From an uncultured Bacteroidales bacterium (lineage in GTDB: Bacteria; Bacteroidota; Bacteroidia; Bacteroidales; UBA932), in contig UQMB01000019.1 in the NCBI GenBank assembly GCA_900541925.1, forward strand, positions 1 through 31,630: a stretch of 31,630 bases of DNA, in the 5' to 3' direction. Positions 1-9,772 of the stretch are shown here, in pieces (within the stretch, counting starts at the first letter, position 1; each line of letters opens with the position of its first letter). The notes beneath the pieces are model-generated. The model worked only from the letters and a program-made list of their open reading frames with translations, did no database searches and was not told where the DNA came from. A program made the translations under genes and the position numbers.

Positions 1-16
1 CTCTCGTTTGGGATTG

Positions 17-47
17 CAAAGGTAGTCACTTTTTCTGATTCCGCAAA
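17..47 (-). promoter_or_regulatory. Leftward Bacteroidetes-type promoter
   Basis: On the minus strand, TACCTTTG (+ coordinates 17-24) matches the TAnnTTTG -7 box, and TTTG (44-47) matches the -33 box. The spacer is 19 bases, within the family range. It would drive a gene beyond the left edge, divergent from the metalloprotease operon. The boxes are seen; activity is inferred. Confidence 0.6.
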
Positions 48-128
48 TCTTTTTTGGAGATTTTTTAAAAAACTTTGGCGGAGGCCGCAGGACACACCTA
101 TTTATACAGAAATATTCTTCCTCCCGCG

Positions 129-160
129 CTTGACTTTTACGATGTAACTTCCTATATTCG
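129..160 (+). promoter_or_regulatory. Possible promoter of the metalloprotease/SusCD operon
   Basis: TATATTCG (153-160) matches TAnnTTTG at all but one fixed position. CTTG (129-132) lies 20 bases upstream as a weak -33 box. Transcription would begin about 15-20 bases before the ATG at 182. The match is imperfect, so this is tentative. Confidence 0.35.
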
Positions 161-181
161 TCGACCATAACAGAGCAGAAG

Positions 182-2605
182 ATGCAATTGAGATTCAAAA
201 ATCACTTGAAATCGACATCAGCCTTGGCCTTGACCGTGACCGCGCTGATGTTTTTTGTACCCGGCACAAAGGCTGGCGCCGCACAGGCGGATTCGACATA
301 TAACAAGCTGTTCGACAAGGAGAAGAAGGCGGAGGACGGCCTCTTCCGCATGCATTTGTGCGAGGGCAAAGTCTATATGGACATCCCACGCAGGCTCTTC
401 GGCCGCGACATGCTCCTCGGCTCCACGATAAGCGCCACCAGCGACAACAAGAACGGAATCTCGGGCAGCAAGCCGGAAGACCCTCTGCACTTCGTGTTCA
501 CCGAGGAGCAGAACCATGTGGCGATGCGCCTGGTGTCCGAAGAAGATTCCGACCTCGACGCCATCTTCAGGCTCTTCAAGAAAGAATGCTACAACGCCGA
601 CTCGTCGGCCGTGGTCATAAACGCTACGGACCTGTTCCTCAGCGATGACAAGAAACTCTCCCCCTTCGACCGCTTCAGCTACAACACCAGCGACAGGAAG
701 AAGCGCAACGAGACATTCAGGAAAAGCGAGTCATTCATAGAGGACGTGAAGGCGTTCGAGGACAATGTATCCGTAAAGAGTTCCCTGAGCTACAAATATA
801 CTCTTCCGGACAAGGGCGTCAATTACAAGGACCTGCCGTTCACGGCATCCGTCACTCGCTCCATCCTGCTGCTGGACTCAATACCTTACATGCCAAGGCT
901 CGTGGACAGCCGCATCGCCATCTTCCCCACCGAGAAACGGATCTACGGCAAGGGTTTCAACGGCAGCAAGAAAATCTATTACGCCAATAGGTGGAGACTG
1001 GAACCGTCTGACATCGAAGCATATAAGAGAGGGGAGAAGGTCGCCCCGCTGAAACCTGTGGTGTTCTATATAGACTCCGCGTTCCCCGAATCATGGAAAC
1101 CATATATAAAGGAAGGCGTGGAACAGTGGAACGAGATGTTCGGGGAGATAGGGTTCAAGGATGCCGTCAAGGCTGTTGATTTCCCGGAGGACGACCCGTC
1201 TTTCGACCCTGACAACCTCAAGTACTCGAGCGTCAGGTACGTGCCTATCCCCATACAGAACGCGATGGGCCCGTCATGGACAGACCCGCGTAGCGGAGAG
1301 ATCATCAACGCCACCGTGTACCTGTACCACGATGCGGTGGAACTGATCAACAACTGGCTGTTCGTGCAGACAGCACAGGTGGATACGGCGGCACGGCACG
1401 CCAACATCGACGAGAAGATAGTCGGGGACGCGCTCCGTTATGTCGTCTCTCACGAGATAGGGCACTGCCTCGGTTTCATGCACAACATGAGCGCATCGGC
1501 CAACGTCCCGCTTGACTCCCTGCGCTCCGCAAGCTACACGCAAAAATACGGCACCACCACATCCATAATGGATTACGCGCGCTTCAACTATGTCGCGCAG
1601 CCGGAAGACTCGCTGAAGGGGCTCAAGCTGACCCCGCCGCGATTCGGCCAGTACGACCGCTTCGTGACGGCTTGGAACTACACCCCGACATTCTCCGGGA
1701 GCCCGCAGGAAGAGTACACCGTCACTTCACGCTGGCTGACTGAGGCCCTCAGCAACCCGCTGTACAGATACGGCAAGCAGCAGGACGAGATAGTGGACCC
1801 GCGCTCGCAGACGGAAGACCTGAGCGACGATGCCGTGGGGGCTTCGGCCTACGGCATCTCCAACCTCAAGTATATCCTCTCCAACATGAACGACTGGCTC
1901 AAGGACGAGGACCTCGACTACAGCAGGCGGCGCGCGCTGTACAACGCCATACTGAACCAATATCTGCAATATATAGGGCACGTGTACGGCTATGTCGGCG
2001 GCATCTGCCTCTATGAGCGCTTCTCCACCGACCCTGGCGTGAACTACGAGCCGGTGAGCGCAAGCTACCAGAGAAAGGCGCTCGGCTTCATCCTGCAGGA
2101 ACTCCAGGACCTGGAGTGGTTCGACAACAAGTCAGTGCTGGACAATTTCCCTCAGGCAGAGCCAATGTCTTCAGTGATAAGGGACTATGTGATGAAGATG
2201 GTGATGGGGGCCCCGTCGAAGACGGAACTCTGCGCCACCAAGTCGGATGACCCGTTCACCCCGGAGGAATGCATGGAGATGATCTTCAACTCCGTCTGGT
2301 CGCCTCTCAAGAAGGGCGACCTCACCGCGGCCCAGATGCAGCTGCAACGCTCTTATCTGGAATCCATCTGCGGCAGCGCCTCCGTCCCGTACGGCAAATC
2401 CAGCCGCTCCCTGCGGCAGGACAACTCGGCCTACAGCGAAGCGGAAGCGCTGTACCACGAGGACAGGATGCGCCCTTCGGACTACTACGGCTACATCTTG
2501 AGAATCAAGAAGATGCTGAAAAAGGGAAGCAGATCCTCCGACAAGGCCACGTCAAACCACTGCACACAGCTTCTGTACAATCTCGACAAATCTCTGGAGG
2601 GCTGA
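182..2605 (+). CDS. Secreted zinc metalloprotease (DUF5117/DUF5118-type, gluzincin/metzincin-like)
   Basis: An 807-residue protein with an N-terminal signal peptide (hydrophobic run at about residues 13-30). The zinc site HEIGHCLGFMHN starts at H424: H424, H428 and H434 would bind zinc and E425 would be the catalytic base. A downstream Met-turn-like SIMDYARFNY and the upstream WTDPRSGEI block are typical of the large Bacteroidota metalloproteases carrying DUF5117 and DUF5118 domains, and the length fits that family. It should act in the periplasm or at the outer membrane; the substrate is unknown. It is first in an operon with a catalytically degraded paralogue one base downstream and then SusC/SusD, suggesting it trims a protein substrate for uptake. 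The family call is confident; the substrate role is inferred from context. Confidence 0.88.
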   Translation: MQLRFKNHLKSTSALALTVTALMFFVPGTKAGAAQADSTYNKLFDKEKKAEDGLFRMHLCEGKVYMDIPRRLFGRDMLLGSTISATSDNKNGISGSKPEDPLHFVFTEEQNHVAMRLVSEEDSDLDAIFRLFKKECYNADSSAVVINATDLFLSDDKKLSPFDRFSYNTSDRKKRNETFRKSESFIEDVKAFEDNVSVKSSLSYKYTLPDKGVNYKDLPFTASVTRSILLLDSIPYMPRLVDSRIAIFPTEKRIYGKGFNGSKKIYYANRWRLEPSDIEAYKRGEKVAPLKPVVFYIDSAFPESWKPYIKEGVEQWNEMFGEIGFKDAVKAVDFPEDDPSFDPDNLKYSSVRYVPIPIQNAMGPSWTDPRSGEIINATVYLYHDAVELINNWLFVQTAQVDTAARHANIDEKIVGDALRYVVSHEIGHCLGFMHNMSASANVPLDSLRSASYTQKYGTTTSIMDYARFNYVAQPEDSLKGLKLTPPRFGQYDRFVTAWNYTPTFSGSPQEEYTVTSRWLTEALSNPLYRYGKQQDEIVDPRSQTEDLSDDAVGASAYGISNLKYILSNMNDWLKDEDLDYSRRRALYNAILNQYLQYIGHVYGYVGGICLYERFSTDPGVNYEPVSASYQRKALGFILQELQDLEWFDNKSVLDNFPQAEPMSSVIRDYVMKMVMGAPSKTELCATKSDDPFTPEECMEMIFNSVWSPLKKGDLTAAQMQLQRSYLESICGSASVPYGKSSRSLRQDNSAYSEAEALYHEDRMRPSDYYGYILRIKKMLKKGSRSSDKATSNHCTQLLYNLDKSLEG

Positions 2606-2606
2606 T

Positions 2607-4853
2607 ATGCTGAAGACTCTGTCAATCATCGCGCCTCTCCTCTGTGCGCTGTCCCTGACCTCCGCCGGGGAAAATACGGGATATAAGGTTTTCAAAGACA
2701 AGGCCGTCACCGCCTCGGAGAAGGGGCTTATGACGATGTACCTGTCTGAGGATAAAGTATATATGGAGATTCCTCTGTCTCTGCTCGACAAGGAGCTTCT
2801 CTTCGGCACGACCGTGGTCGCCTCAAGCGACGAGCGCGAATCGACGGCCGGAATCCAGCCAAGGCCTCCGAAACTGATACGGTTCCACAGCAGCGACAGC
2901 ACCAATGTGCTGTTGCAGGAGCTCAATTTCGTGTCATTCTCGGATGACGCCGGCATATCGGCCGCCCTGGAGGAGAGTTCCGCACCGTCGACCCTGGCGC
3001 TGTTCAAGGCGGAAGAGTTCAACAGGGACTCCACGGCCGTCCTCTGCGACGCATCGTCCATATTCTCCGGTGACAAGGACTACCTCTCGCCGAAGTATCT
3101 GGGAGGATACAACTCGATGGGCGGATACATCACAAGAGACTATACATACAAAAGCGACAACTCCTTCATCAAGTCCGTCCATGCCGACGCTGGCAGCGTG
3201 TCGGTGGACACCGAGATGAGCTATTTCGTGACACGCGCCCTCTTCGCCATCATGAGAATAAGCGAAGACACGCCTTTCAGTGCCGTGGTCCGCACATCAT
3301 TCGTCGAACTGCCGCATACGGACGAGGCGGCCCTCCCGCTTGAGAAAGGGCTGGGAGCGGGCAGAGTCAGCCTGCTGAAATATGACAGCTCCACAAACGG
3401 GGCCAAACGTCATTATTACGCGACCCGCTGGGCGGTCCGCGACAAGTCCGCGCCGCTGGTGGAGTTCATTCTCGACGACGACATGCCGGCCACGGTGGAA
3501 AACGCCGCACGCCGGGCGGCAGAGATATGGAACGGAGGCTTCCGCCGCGAGGGTTTCACCGAAGCGGTCAGCATATCCGCCCACACGACACCGCGAAGCA
3601 CATATTCCTCCACCATCGACTATGTGAGGACGCCCGGCAAGGAGATCAAGAGTTCCGTATGGACCGATCCTCGCAACGGCAAGATATTCAAGGCTGCAAT
3701 CCACATCGACCACGATGTCTGCAAGAGAATCCAATATGACCTGATGGTCATGTGTTCGCACGCGGACCCTTCACTCATCTCCGTCACCGCGGACCAGGCG
3801 GCAGTGGAAGACTGTCTGACATCGATGCTCGTGCACCACATCGGGCGCTGCCTCGGATTCAGGGTCAACCTGTTCGGAAGCGCGGCAGTGCCGGTGGAGA
3901 CGCTTCGCCGCGGCGGCGTCCTCACGGAAAGCGTGATGGACGAAGTCCAGCTTAACTATCTGATTGACCCGTCGCTGGCAGGTCCGGAGGCCGCCCTGTG
4001 CCAGACAGGGCTGGGAAGATTTGACCTCTACAACATCAATCATCTGTACGGAGACGCATCCATGGACGATGACGGCTACCTTTTCCTCCCGGACGGGCTG
4101 GAGCCTTCTGACCCCCGCGCGCAGAGCGCCGTGCTCGGAGACGACCTCCCCGGAGCGGCCACGCTCGCCGTGGAGAACCTTCTCCAGTCGCTCTCGCGGG
4201 CCAATGCCCTGCTCGACACCGAGGATTATGACTTCGAAGTCAGGTCCGCCCTGCTGGACGCATATGTGGAGCATTATTTCCTGGTCTCCGAATCCCTTCT
4301 CCCCTGCCTCGGAGGCGTACATTATACGGAGATAATCCCCGGCAACAGACGCTATGTGCCCGTGCCTCTCGCCGACCAGGAAAAGGCACTCGCGAAGACG
4401 CTTGAGATCATGGACGGGAGCAGCGCGCTGGACTCCAACGACCTGATAGGCTCCGTCGGGCTCAACGACAAACTTTCGGACTATGTGGCATTCGACATCT
4501 TCTCCGCCCTGCTGCGGAAGTCCGCGTCCCTCTCGTCAGAGCCTGGGGACGAAGGAGTCACGATGACGCGCAGCCGCGCGATGGACAGGATAATGGATCA
4601 CCTGTGGAAGGATTCGCTCAAGGGAAAGCCGGTCACCTCCGTCCGCAAGAAGATGCAGCAGCAATATGTGGACAAACTCGCCGACATGGTAAAAGAGACC
4701 GGGGCGAAAGACGCGCCGCAGGTCTATGCCCTGTGCAGGAAAAACCTGGACATCCTCTCCCGCTCCGCCGGGAAAGCGAAGGACAAGTCGGAGAAGACGC
4801 ACTATCAATATCTATATGGACAACGAGCAAAATATAAGGACATCCATGAATAA
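2607..4853 (+). CDS. Catalytically degraded paralogue of the upstream metalloprotease (putative pseudoprotease)
   Basis: A 748-residue homologue of the preceding gene, starting one base after its stop with GGAGG a few bases upstream. It has a Sec signal peptide (about residues 1-20). It keeps the family framework, including WTDPRNGKI and the Met-turn-like SVMDEVQLNY. The zinc motif reads HHIGRCLGFRVN from H410: the catalytic Glu is His411, the second zinc His is Arg414 and the third is Val420. Only the first His survives, so peptidase activity by the normal mechanism is very unlikely. The reading frame is intact throughout, which argues for a selected non-catalytic role such as substrate binding, an inhibitor or a partner of the active enzyme. 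That role is inference. Confidence 0.85.
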   Translation: MLKTLSIIAPLLCALSLTSAGENTGYKVFKDKAVTASEKGLMTMYLSEDKVYMEIPLSLLDKELLFGTTVVASSDERESTAGIQPRPPKLIRFHSSDSTNVLLQELNFVSFSDDAGISAALEESSAPSTLALFKAEEFNRDSTAVLCDASSIFSGDKDYLSPKYLGGYNSMGGYITRDYTYKSDNSFIKSVHADAGSVSVDTEMSYFVTRALFAIMRISEDTPFSAVVRTSFVELPHTDEAALPLEKGLGAGRVSLLKYDSSTNGAKRHYYATRWAVRDKSAPLVEFILDDDMPATVENAARRAAEIWNGGFRREGFTEAVSISAHTTPRSTYSSTIDYVRTPGKEIKSSVWTDPRNGKIFKAAIHIDHDVCKRIQYDLMVMCSHADPSLISVTADQAAVEDCLTSMLVHHIGRCLGFRVNLFGSAAVPVETLRRGGVLTESVMDEVQLNYLIDPSLAGPEAALCQTGLGRFDLYNINHLYGDASMDDDGYLFLPDGLEPSDPRAQSAVLGDDLPGAATLAVENLLQSLSRANALLDTEDYDFEVRSALLDAYVEHYFLVSESLLPCLGGVHYTEIIPGNRRYVPVPLADQEKALAKTLEIMDGSSALDSNDLIGSVGLNDKLSDYVAFDIFSALLRKSASLSSEPGDEGVTMTRSRAMDRIMDHLWKDSLKGKPVTSVRKKMQQQYVDKLADMVKETGAKDAPQVYALCRKNLDILSRSAGKAKDKSEKTHYQYLYGQRAKYKDIHE

Positions 4854-7800
4854 GACGCTTAATACCTTTCTTTTTATAGCCGCGCTGCTGATGCCTCTCG
4901 GACTGTATGCCCAAGGCGGACGCATCGCGCGGGGCATAGTCAAGGACGACCAGGGCGAGCCGCTCATCGGCGCCGGGGTCGTGGTCAAGGAGGTTCCCGG
5001 CAAAGGCACCCAGACCGACCTGGACGGCAAGTTCTCCCTCGAACTCCCGGACAAGGCCCGCACCCTCGTGTTCTCGTTCATCGGTATGAAGAGTGTGGAG
5101 ATTCCCGTCAAGGGAAGCAACATCTCCAACCTCACCGTCACACTCGAATACGAGGCAGACTTCCTGGAGCAGGTCGTCGTGACAGGATACTCCCAGACCA
5201 CGACCAAGAGGATAACGGGCTCGGTGGGCATACTCTCTTCCGACACATTCAAGAGCAAGCCTATAACGTCCGTGGCATCGCTGATGCAGGGAGAAGTGGC
5301 CGGCGTGGCCATACAGGCGACCTCCGGCCGGCCGGGGCAGCAGTCCAACATCCGCATCCGAGGCGTCAACAACCTCTCCGGCAACTCCAGCCCGCTGTGG
5401 GTCGTGGACGGCGTACCGATGCAGAACGACACCCCCGACCTGTCTCCCGAGCAGATAAAGGCGGGTGGGTTCGATGACATCTTCGTCAACGGCATCGGCA
5501 ACATCAACCCCAACGACATCGAGAACGTGACCATCCTGAAAGACGCGGCGGCGGCAGCCATATACGGTTCCAGAGCCGCCAACGGCGTCATCGTGGTCAC
5601 CACCAAGAAAGGTCAGGCCGGAAGGATGAAACTCTCCTACTCCAACAACCTCGTGTTCTCGTTCTCGCCGCAGCGCAGCGTGAACCTCATGAATTCGGAG
5701 GAGAAGCTGGCCTGGGAAGATGAGCTCTGGAACGAGTTCTCCGCCGACAAGTACCGGCAGTCCCTGAAAGACGCGTCGGTGTTCTACCCTGTAGTGGGCG
5801 TGGTCGGGCAGATACGCGCCGGCGTGGGGCACTTCTCCAGTCTCAAAGACAACAAAGACCTACAGGACAAATACATAGCATCGCTCGCCTCCAACACTAC
5901 AGACTGGTACAAGGAGCTGTTCCGCAACACCTTCTCGCACAACCACCATGTCTCGATGAGCGGCGGGGCCGACAAATACACCTACTACCTCTCCCTTGGC
6001 TACGCCTCGGAGAACGGAATGCTGATCAACAACGACTACGACCGCTACAACATCACCGCCAACATGACGATGACCCCCGTGGAGCGTGTGAAGCTCGAGT
6101 TCGGGGCGGACCTCTCCAGACAGGGCACGACCTCCCCCGACAGCTATGTTAACGCATTCAACTACGCCTACTTCGCGAATCCTTACGAGAAGGTCTACAA
6201 CAGCGACGGCAGCTACGCGGCGGACGAGACATTCTTCTCGCTCGGCTACTACAACGGCAACAATACAGAGGTGATGCCGGCCAACGGCTTCAACATCATC
6301 CGCGAGCTGCACGAGAACTCCACGGAGACGACCAACGCCGCCAGCACGGTGCGCGGGCAGCTTGAGCTGAAACTCTTCAAGCCGCTGAAATTCGTGGGAC
6401 TCGCCTCCTACTCGTTCTCCAACAACAAGACAGACAAGATCACGGGCAAAGACACCTACACGGCGTTCAAGGACAGGCTGGGCAATGACAAGTACTCCCA
6501 GAACAAGCTTTACGGATCCATCACTCAGAACTCCACCAACCGCTCAAGTTATGTGCTGCGCGGGCACTTCGTATACAACCAGTCATTCGGCTCGGACAGG
6601 CATACCCTGTCGGCCATCGCAGGAGCCGAGATCAGGGGCTCGTCATCGAACACCATCTTCACCAAAAGATACAATTACGATCCCAAGACGGCCACCTCTT
6701 CCCTCCCGACCATCTCCGGGGAGATTGACGCGTGGGTGCGCGCCGTCGAGGCGTTGAGCGGCGAGTATTTCACCGAGAACCGCTACGCGTCGTTCTATGC
6801 CTCAGCCGACTATTATTACAAGAAGACCATTGTGCTGAACTTCTCCGTCCGCACCGACGGCAGCTCCAATTTCGGCATGGACAGGCAGTTCAACCCGACC
6901 TGGAGCGCAGGCGGTGCCTGGCACATCTCGGAAGAGCCTTTCATGCGGGACGCCAGAACCATCAGCCACCTCACGCTCAGGGCGGCAACCGGCTTCACCG
7001 GAGACGTGAACACCAGCACGACCCCGAACCTCATAATGCAATACTACAGGCAGCAGTACAGATACTGGGACGACAAGGCCTACATGCTGGGATATATCCC
7101 GTCCGCGCCGAACTCCAATCTGCGCTGGGAGAAAACCCAGGATGTGAAGGCGTCTCTGGACATGGGCCTGTTCGGGGAGAGGCTCACCTTCTCCACCGAA
7201 GGCTACCTCAGGCAGAGTTCGGACATCGTCACCTCCTCTCAGGTCCTGTCCACCACAGGCTTCACCTCACAGTACTTCAACTCGGCTGACATAATGAACA
7301 GCGGCGTTGAAGTCAGCCTGAGCGGCAAGCCCGTCCAGAAAAAGGACTTCTCCCTCTCGGCGTCGGTCAACTTCGCGTACAACTACAACAAGGTCACCAA
7401 ATACACCCCGTCCTACGCAAGCAAGCTCACGGTCAAGGACAGATATGTGGAAGGATATCCTGTCGGGGCGATAATGTCCGGGCAGCTCACCGGAATCGAC
7501 CCTGATTCGGGCCTGTACACCTTTGAACTGAGGCCGGACGCCGTGATCTCGACAGCTACGGACCTCAACAAGGCGGACAACTACCGGCGTTACCTCGGGA
7601 CCTCCATAGCCCCATACACCGGCGGATTCAACATAGCCGCGGGCTACAAGACATTCCGGCTCAGCGTGAGCGGCTATTACTCCCTGGGAGCCAAGAGCTA
7701 CGACAAGATCAACTCCCCGGCGTCATATTACAACCCGCGCCACGAGGGCGCCTCCACCGAGACCGTCCAGTCGCAGTACAGCGACCTCTACTCCAATCAC

Positions 7801-8166
7801 CTCAATGTCAACAGGGACCGCACGGACCGCTGGACAGCCGACCACACGACCGGGGTCAAGTACCCGCGCATCTACGACTATTTCGGATACAAGTACAATT
7901 TCGGATACTACAATCCGATGGACTACAACATAGTGGACGCGATCTACCTGAAAGACATCTCCTACCTCAGGATAAAGTCGATCATACTGACATACTCCCT
8001 GCCTAAGAAGGCCCTGAGCAGGCTTCATCTGGACAGCGTGTCTTTCAACCTGTCGCTCAACAACTTCTTCACCATCACGAAATACGACGGGATGGATCCG
8101 GAGGTGCCGGGAGCCACCTACCCGACCACGAGGAGCGTCTCTTTCGGCATGAACATAGGACTTTAA
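4846..8166 (+). CDS. SusC/RagA-family TonB-dependent outer membrane transporter
   Basis: I place the start at the ATG at 4846, overlapping the previous gene by 8 bases. AAGGA lies five bases upstream and a signal peptide (MNKTLNTFLFIAALLMPLGLYA) starts there; in-frame ATGs at 4726 and 4816 would add an un-signal-like leader. The 1106-residue product has a carboxypeptidase-D-like repeat (about 28-105), a TonB plug (about 110-250, with VVVTGYS, RIRG and the SusC signature AAAAIYGSRAANGVIVVTT) and then a large beta-barrel. It forms the outer membrane channel under the SusD lid and uses TonB energy to import oligomers. It lacks the usual terminal aromatic residue, ending in Leu. The neighbouring proteases suggest peptide rather than glycan import, but sequence alone does not settle this. 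Confidence 0.93.
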   Translation: MNKTLNTFLFIAALLMPLGLYAQGGRIARGIVKDDQGEPLIGAGVVVKEVPGKGTQTDLDGKFSLELPDKARTLVFSFIGMKSVEIPVKGSNISNLTVTLEYEADFLEQVVVTGYSQTTTKRITGSVGILSSDTFKSKPITSVASLMQGEVAGVAIQATSGRPGQQSNIRIRGVNNLSGNSSPLWVVDGVPMQNDTPDLSPEQIKAGGFDDIFVNGIGNINPNDIENVTILKDAAAAAIYGSRAANGVIVVTTKKGQAGRMKLSYSNNLVFSFSPQRSVNLMNSEEKLAWEDELWNEFSADKYRQSLKDASVFYPVVGVVGQIRAGVGHFSSLKDNKDLQDKYIASLASNTTDWYKELFRNTFSHNHHVSMSGGADKYTYYLSLGYASENGMLINNDYDRYNITANMTMTPVERVKLEFGADLSRQGTTSPDSYVNAFNYAYFANPYEKVYNSDGSYAADETFFSLGYYNGNNTEVMPANGFNIIRELHENSTETTNAASTVRGQLELKLFKPLKFVGLASYSFSNNKTDKITGKDTYTAFKDRLGNDKYSQNKLYGSITQNSTNRSSYVLRGHFVYNQSFGSDRHTLSAIAGAEIRGSSSNTIFTKRYNYDPKTATSSLPTISGEIDAWVRAVEALSGEYFTENRYASFYASADYYYKKTIVLNFSVRTDGSSNFGMDRQFNPTWSAGGAWHISEEPFMRDARTISHLTLRAATGFTGDVNTSTTPNLIMQYYRQQYRYWDDKAYMLGYIPSAPNSNLRWEKTQDVKASLDMGLFGERLTFSTEGYLRQSSDIVTSSQVLSTTGFTSQYFNSADIMNSGVEVSLSGKPVQKKDFSLSASVNFAYNYNKVTKYTPSYASKLTVKDRYVEGYPVGAIMSGQLTGIDPDSGLYTFELRPDAVISTATDLNKADNYRRYLGTSIAPYTGGFNIAAGYKTFRLSVSGYYSLGAKSYDKINSPASYYNPRHEGASTETVQSQYSDLYSNHLNVNRDRTDRWTADHTTGVKYPRIYDYFGYKYNFGYYNPMDYNIVDAIYLKDISYLRIKSIILTYSLPKKALSRLHLDSVSFNLSLNNFFTITKYDGMDPEVPGATYPTTRSVSFGMNIGL

Positions 8167-8178
8167 AACGACTCCATC

Positions 8179-9555
8179 ATGAAAAAGATATTGTTCACCC
8201 TCGCCTGCGCGTCGCTGCTCTGCGCCTGCAAAGGCTACCTGACAGTCCAGCCCCAGGGCAAGGTAATCCCCGAGACCGATGAAGAATTCGCCGCCATCAT
8301 CCACAACCATGTCAACAACATAGAAGGTGGCGAAGACCAGTTCATCGTCGGCAATTTCGACGGGCTGATACTCTACGAGAGTTTCTCCGACAACCTCGAC
8401 GCCAATGTCAGGATAGGCGCGATCGCGGCCTACGCCGGCGACAAGATCAACACCCGCCAGCTGTACTACAAGAATTACTTCTCCATCATACGTGACTGCA
8501 ACATAGTGATAGAGAACATGTCCGGACGCAGCAGCGAGCTCTCCGCCAAACTGCTCTCCGCAAGCTACGCCATCAAGGGCATCTGCTACTACAACCTCAT
8601 CAGAGACTACTGCGACCCTTACGACGGCGACAGGGCCGAGCTGCAGCCGGGACTCCCCCTCATCGACAAGTTCGACATGGAGGAGATGCCTCCGCGCAAA
8701 GCGCTCTCCGCCACCGTGGCATACACCGAAGAGCTGCTCAAAAAGTCCATCTCCTACCACACCACGGACAAGATGTTCCTCTTCACGGAGAACATAGTCA
8801 AGGCATACCTCGCCAAACTGTATTTCTGGGTTGGCGACTACGACGCTGTCATCCCGTTATGCGAGGAACTGATGCAAATCAAGGAATACAAACTCGCGGG
8901 CATAGACCAGTATGAGAAGATGATACAGGCGAAGAACGCCCAGGGGCAGGAAGTCATCGTGCGCTCCCACATCAACAACAACAACGACCTCGACTGGTAC
9001 TACTCCATGATCATAAAGGACCTGAAGACACGCCCGGTCAACGCCACCCTCGTGCATCTGTTCGACGAGGACAAGGAAGCCGATGTGAGATACGCCGTGT
9101 CGTTCGACAAGAAGAGAATCAACCAGAAGAACACCAGCGCCAAAGTGCGCGGCTCCGAGCTCGTGCTGATGCTCGCGGAAAGCTATGCCCACCAAGGGGA
9201 AGACGGCAAGGCGCTGGAGCAGCTGAACTACCTGAGGCGCAACCGCATCAGAGATGTTGCCGATTACACGATGGGGACCCTCCCAGAACCGGACCCGAAT
9301 GCCCTGATAAAAGTCGACGCCCAGGGGCGCCCGCTCACAAAAATAATGTCCGCCATATTCAACGAGAGGAGAAAAGAACTATATTTGGAGGGAGACCGGT
9401 GGTTCGAACTCAAAAGAAACGGCCGCCCGCAGATGTGGGTCATCAACAACGGACTCAAATACACGACAGAAAAGTATCTCTACACGGCCCCCATTTACAA
9501 AGGCGACGTGAATCTGAATGACAAAATGGTTCAAAATGAAGGTTATATATCGTAA
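8179..9555 (+). CDS. SusD/RagB-family outer membrane lipoprotein
   Basis: A 458-residue lipoprotein starting 12 bases after the transporter gene. The signal ends in a lipobox LCAC, with Cys17 the lipidated residue. The N-terminal YLTVQPQGKVIPET, the helical TPR-like middle and the C-terminal FNERRKELYLEGDRWFELKR block are hallmarks of the SusD/RagB family. It would sit on the cell surface as a hinged lid that captures ligand over the SusC barrel. No strongly acidic surface-export signal follows Cys17. The ligand cannot be named. The last 20 bases overlap the next small gene. Confidence 0.92.
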   Translation: MKKILFTLACASLLCACKGYLTVQPQGKVIPETDEEFAAIIHNHVNNIEGGEDQFIVGNFDGLILYESFSDNLDANVRIGAIAAYAGDKINTRQLYYKNYFSIIRDCNIVIENMSGRSSELSAKLLSASYAIKGICYYNLIRDYCDPYDGDRAELQPGLPLIDKFDMEEMPPRKALSATVAYTEELLKKSISYHTTDKMFLFTENIVKAYLAKLYFWVGDYDAVIPLCEELMQIKEYKLAGIDQYEKMIQAKNAQGQEVIVRSHINNNNDLDWYYSMIIKDLKTRPVNATLVHLFDEDKEADVRYAVSFDKKRINQKNTSAKVRGSELVLMLAESYAHQGEDGKALEQLNYLRRNRIRDVADYTMGTLPEPDPNALIKVDAQGRPLTKIMSAIFNERRKELYLEGDRWFELKRNGRPQMWVINNGLKYTTEKYLYTAPIYKGDVNLNDKMVQNEGYIS

Positions 9556-9757
9556 AATCGCCATACGGGCGGCACTCGCCGCCTGTGCGCTGGCCGGGCT
9601 CGCCCTGACGGCGGCGGCATGCTCATACCAGGAACTCACCCCGAAGACGGATGACAGGTCAGAGTACTATCAGCTTCCGAAAGGCGAAATCCCGTCCGCG
9701 GCAGAGCAGGCCGAGGTCAAGGCCATCCGTGATGAATACAATGCAGCAATCAAATAA
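9536..9757 (+). CDS. Small lipoprotein of unknown function in the SusCD operon
   Basis: A 73-residue protein beginning at an ATG inside the end of susD (20-base overlap, different frame). An alternative ATG at 9518 adds six residues before the basic N-terminus and is less likely. The basic start, the hydrophobic stretch (about residues 9-27) and Cys29 in TAAAC form a relaxed lipobox. The mature part is only about 45 residues, polar and charged, with no domain I recognise. The overlap indicates translational coupling to susD and a role with the transporter, perhaps as an accessory lipoprotein of the SusCD complex. That role is inferred from position only. Confidence 0.65.
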   Translation: MKVIYRKIAIRAALAACALAGLALTAAACSYQELTPKTDDRSEYYQLPKGEIPSAAEQAEVKAIRDEYNAAIK

Positions 9758-9772
9758 TCATTTCAAGTGTTT

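Noticed and set aside
4726..4845. Earlier in-frame start for the SusC gene
   Set aside because: It would add 40 residues overlapping the previous gene ahead of a clear signal peptide; the ATG at 4846 has AAGGA five bases upstream.
2607..4853. Loss of the zinc site in the second protease as a sequencing error
   Set aside because: Three separate codons differ and the frame is intact over 748 codons, which point errors would not explain.
4633..5832. A 399-codon minus strand frame opposite the start of the SusC gene
   Set aside because: Shadow of the TonB plug coding sequence; no protein-like features and no promoter or start context.
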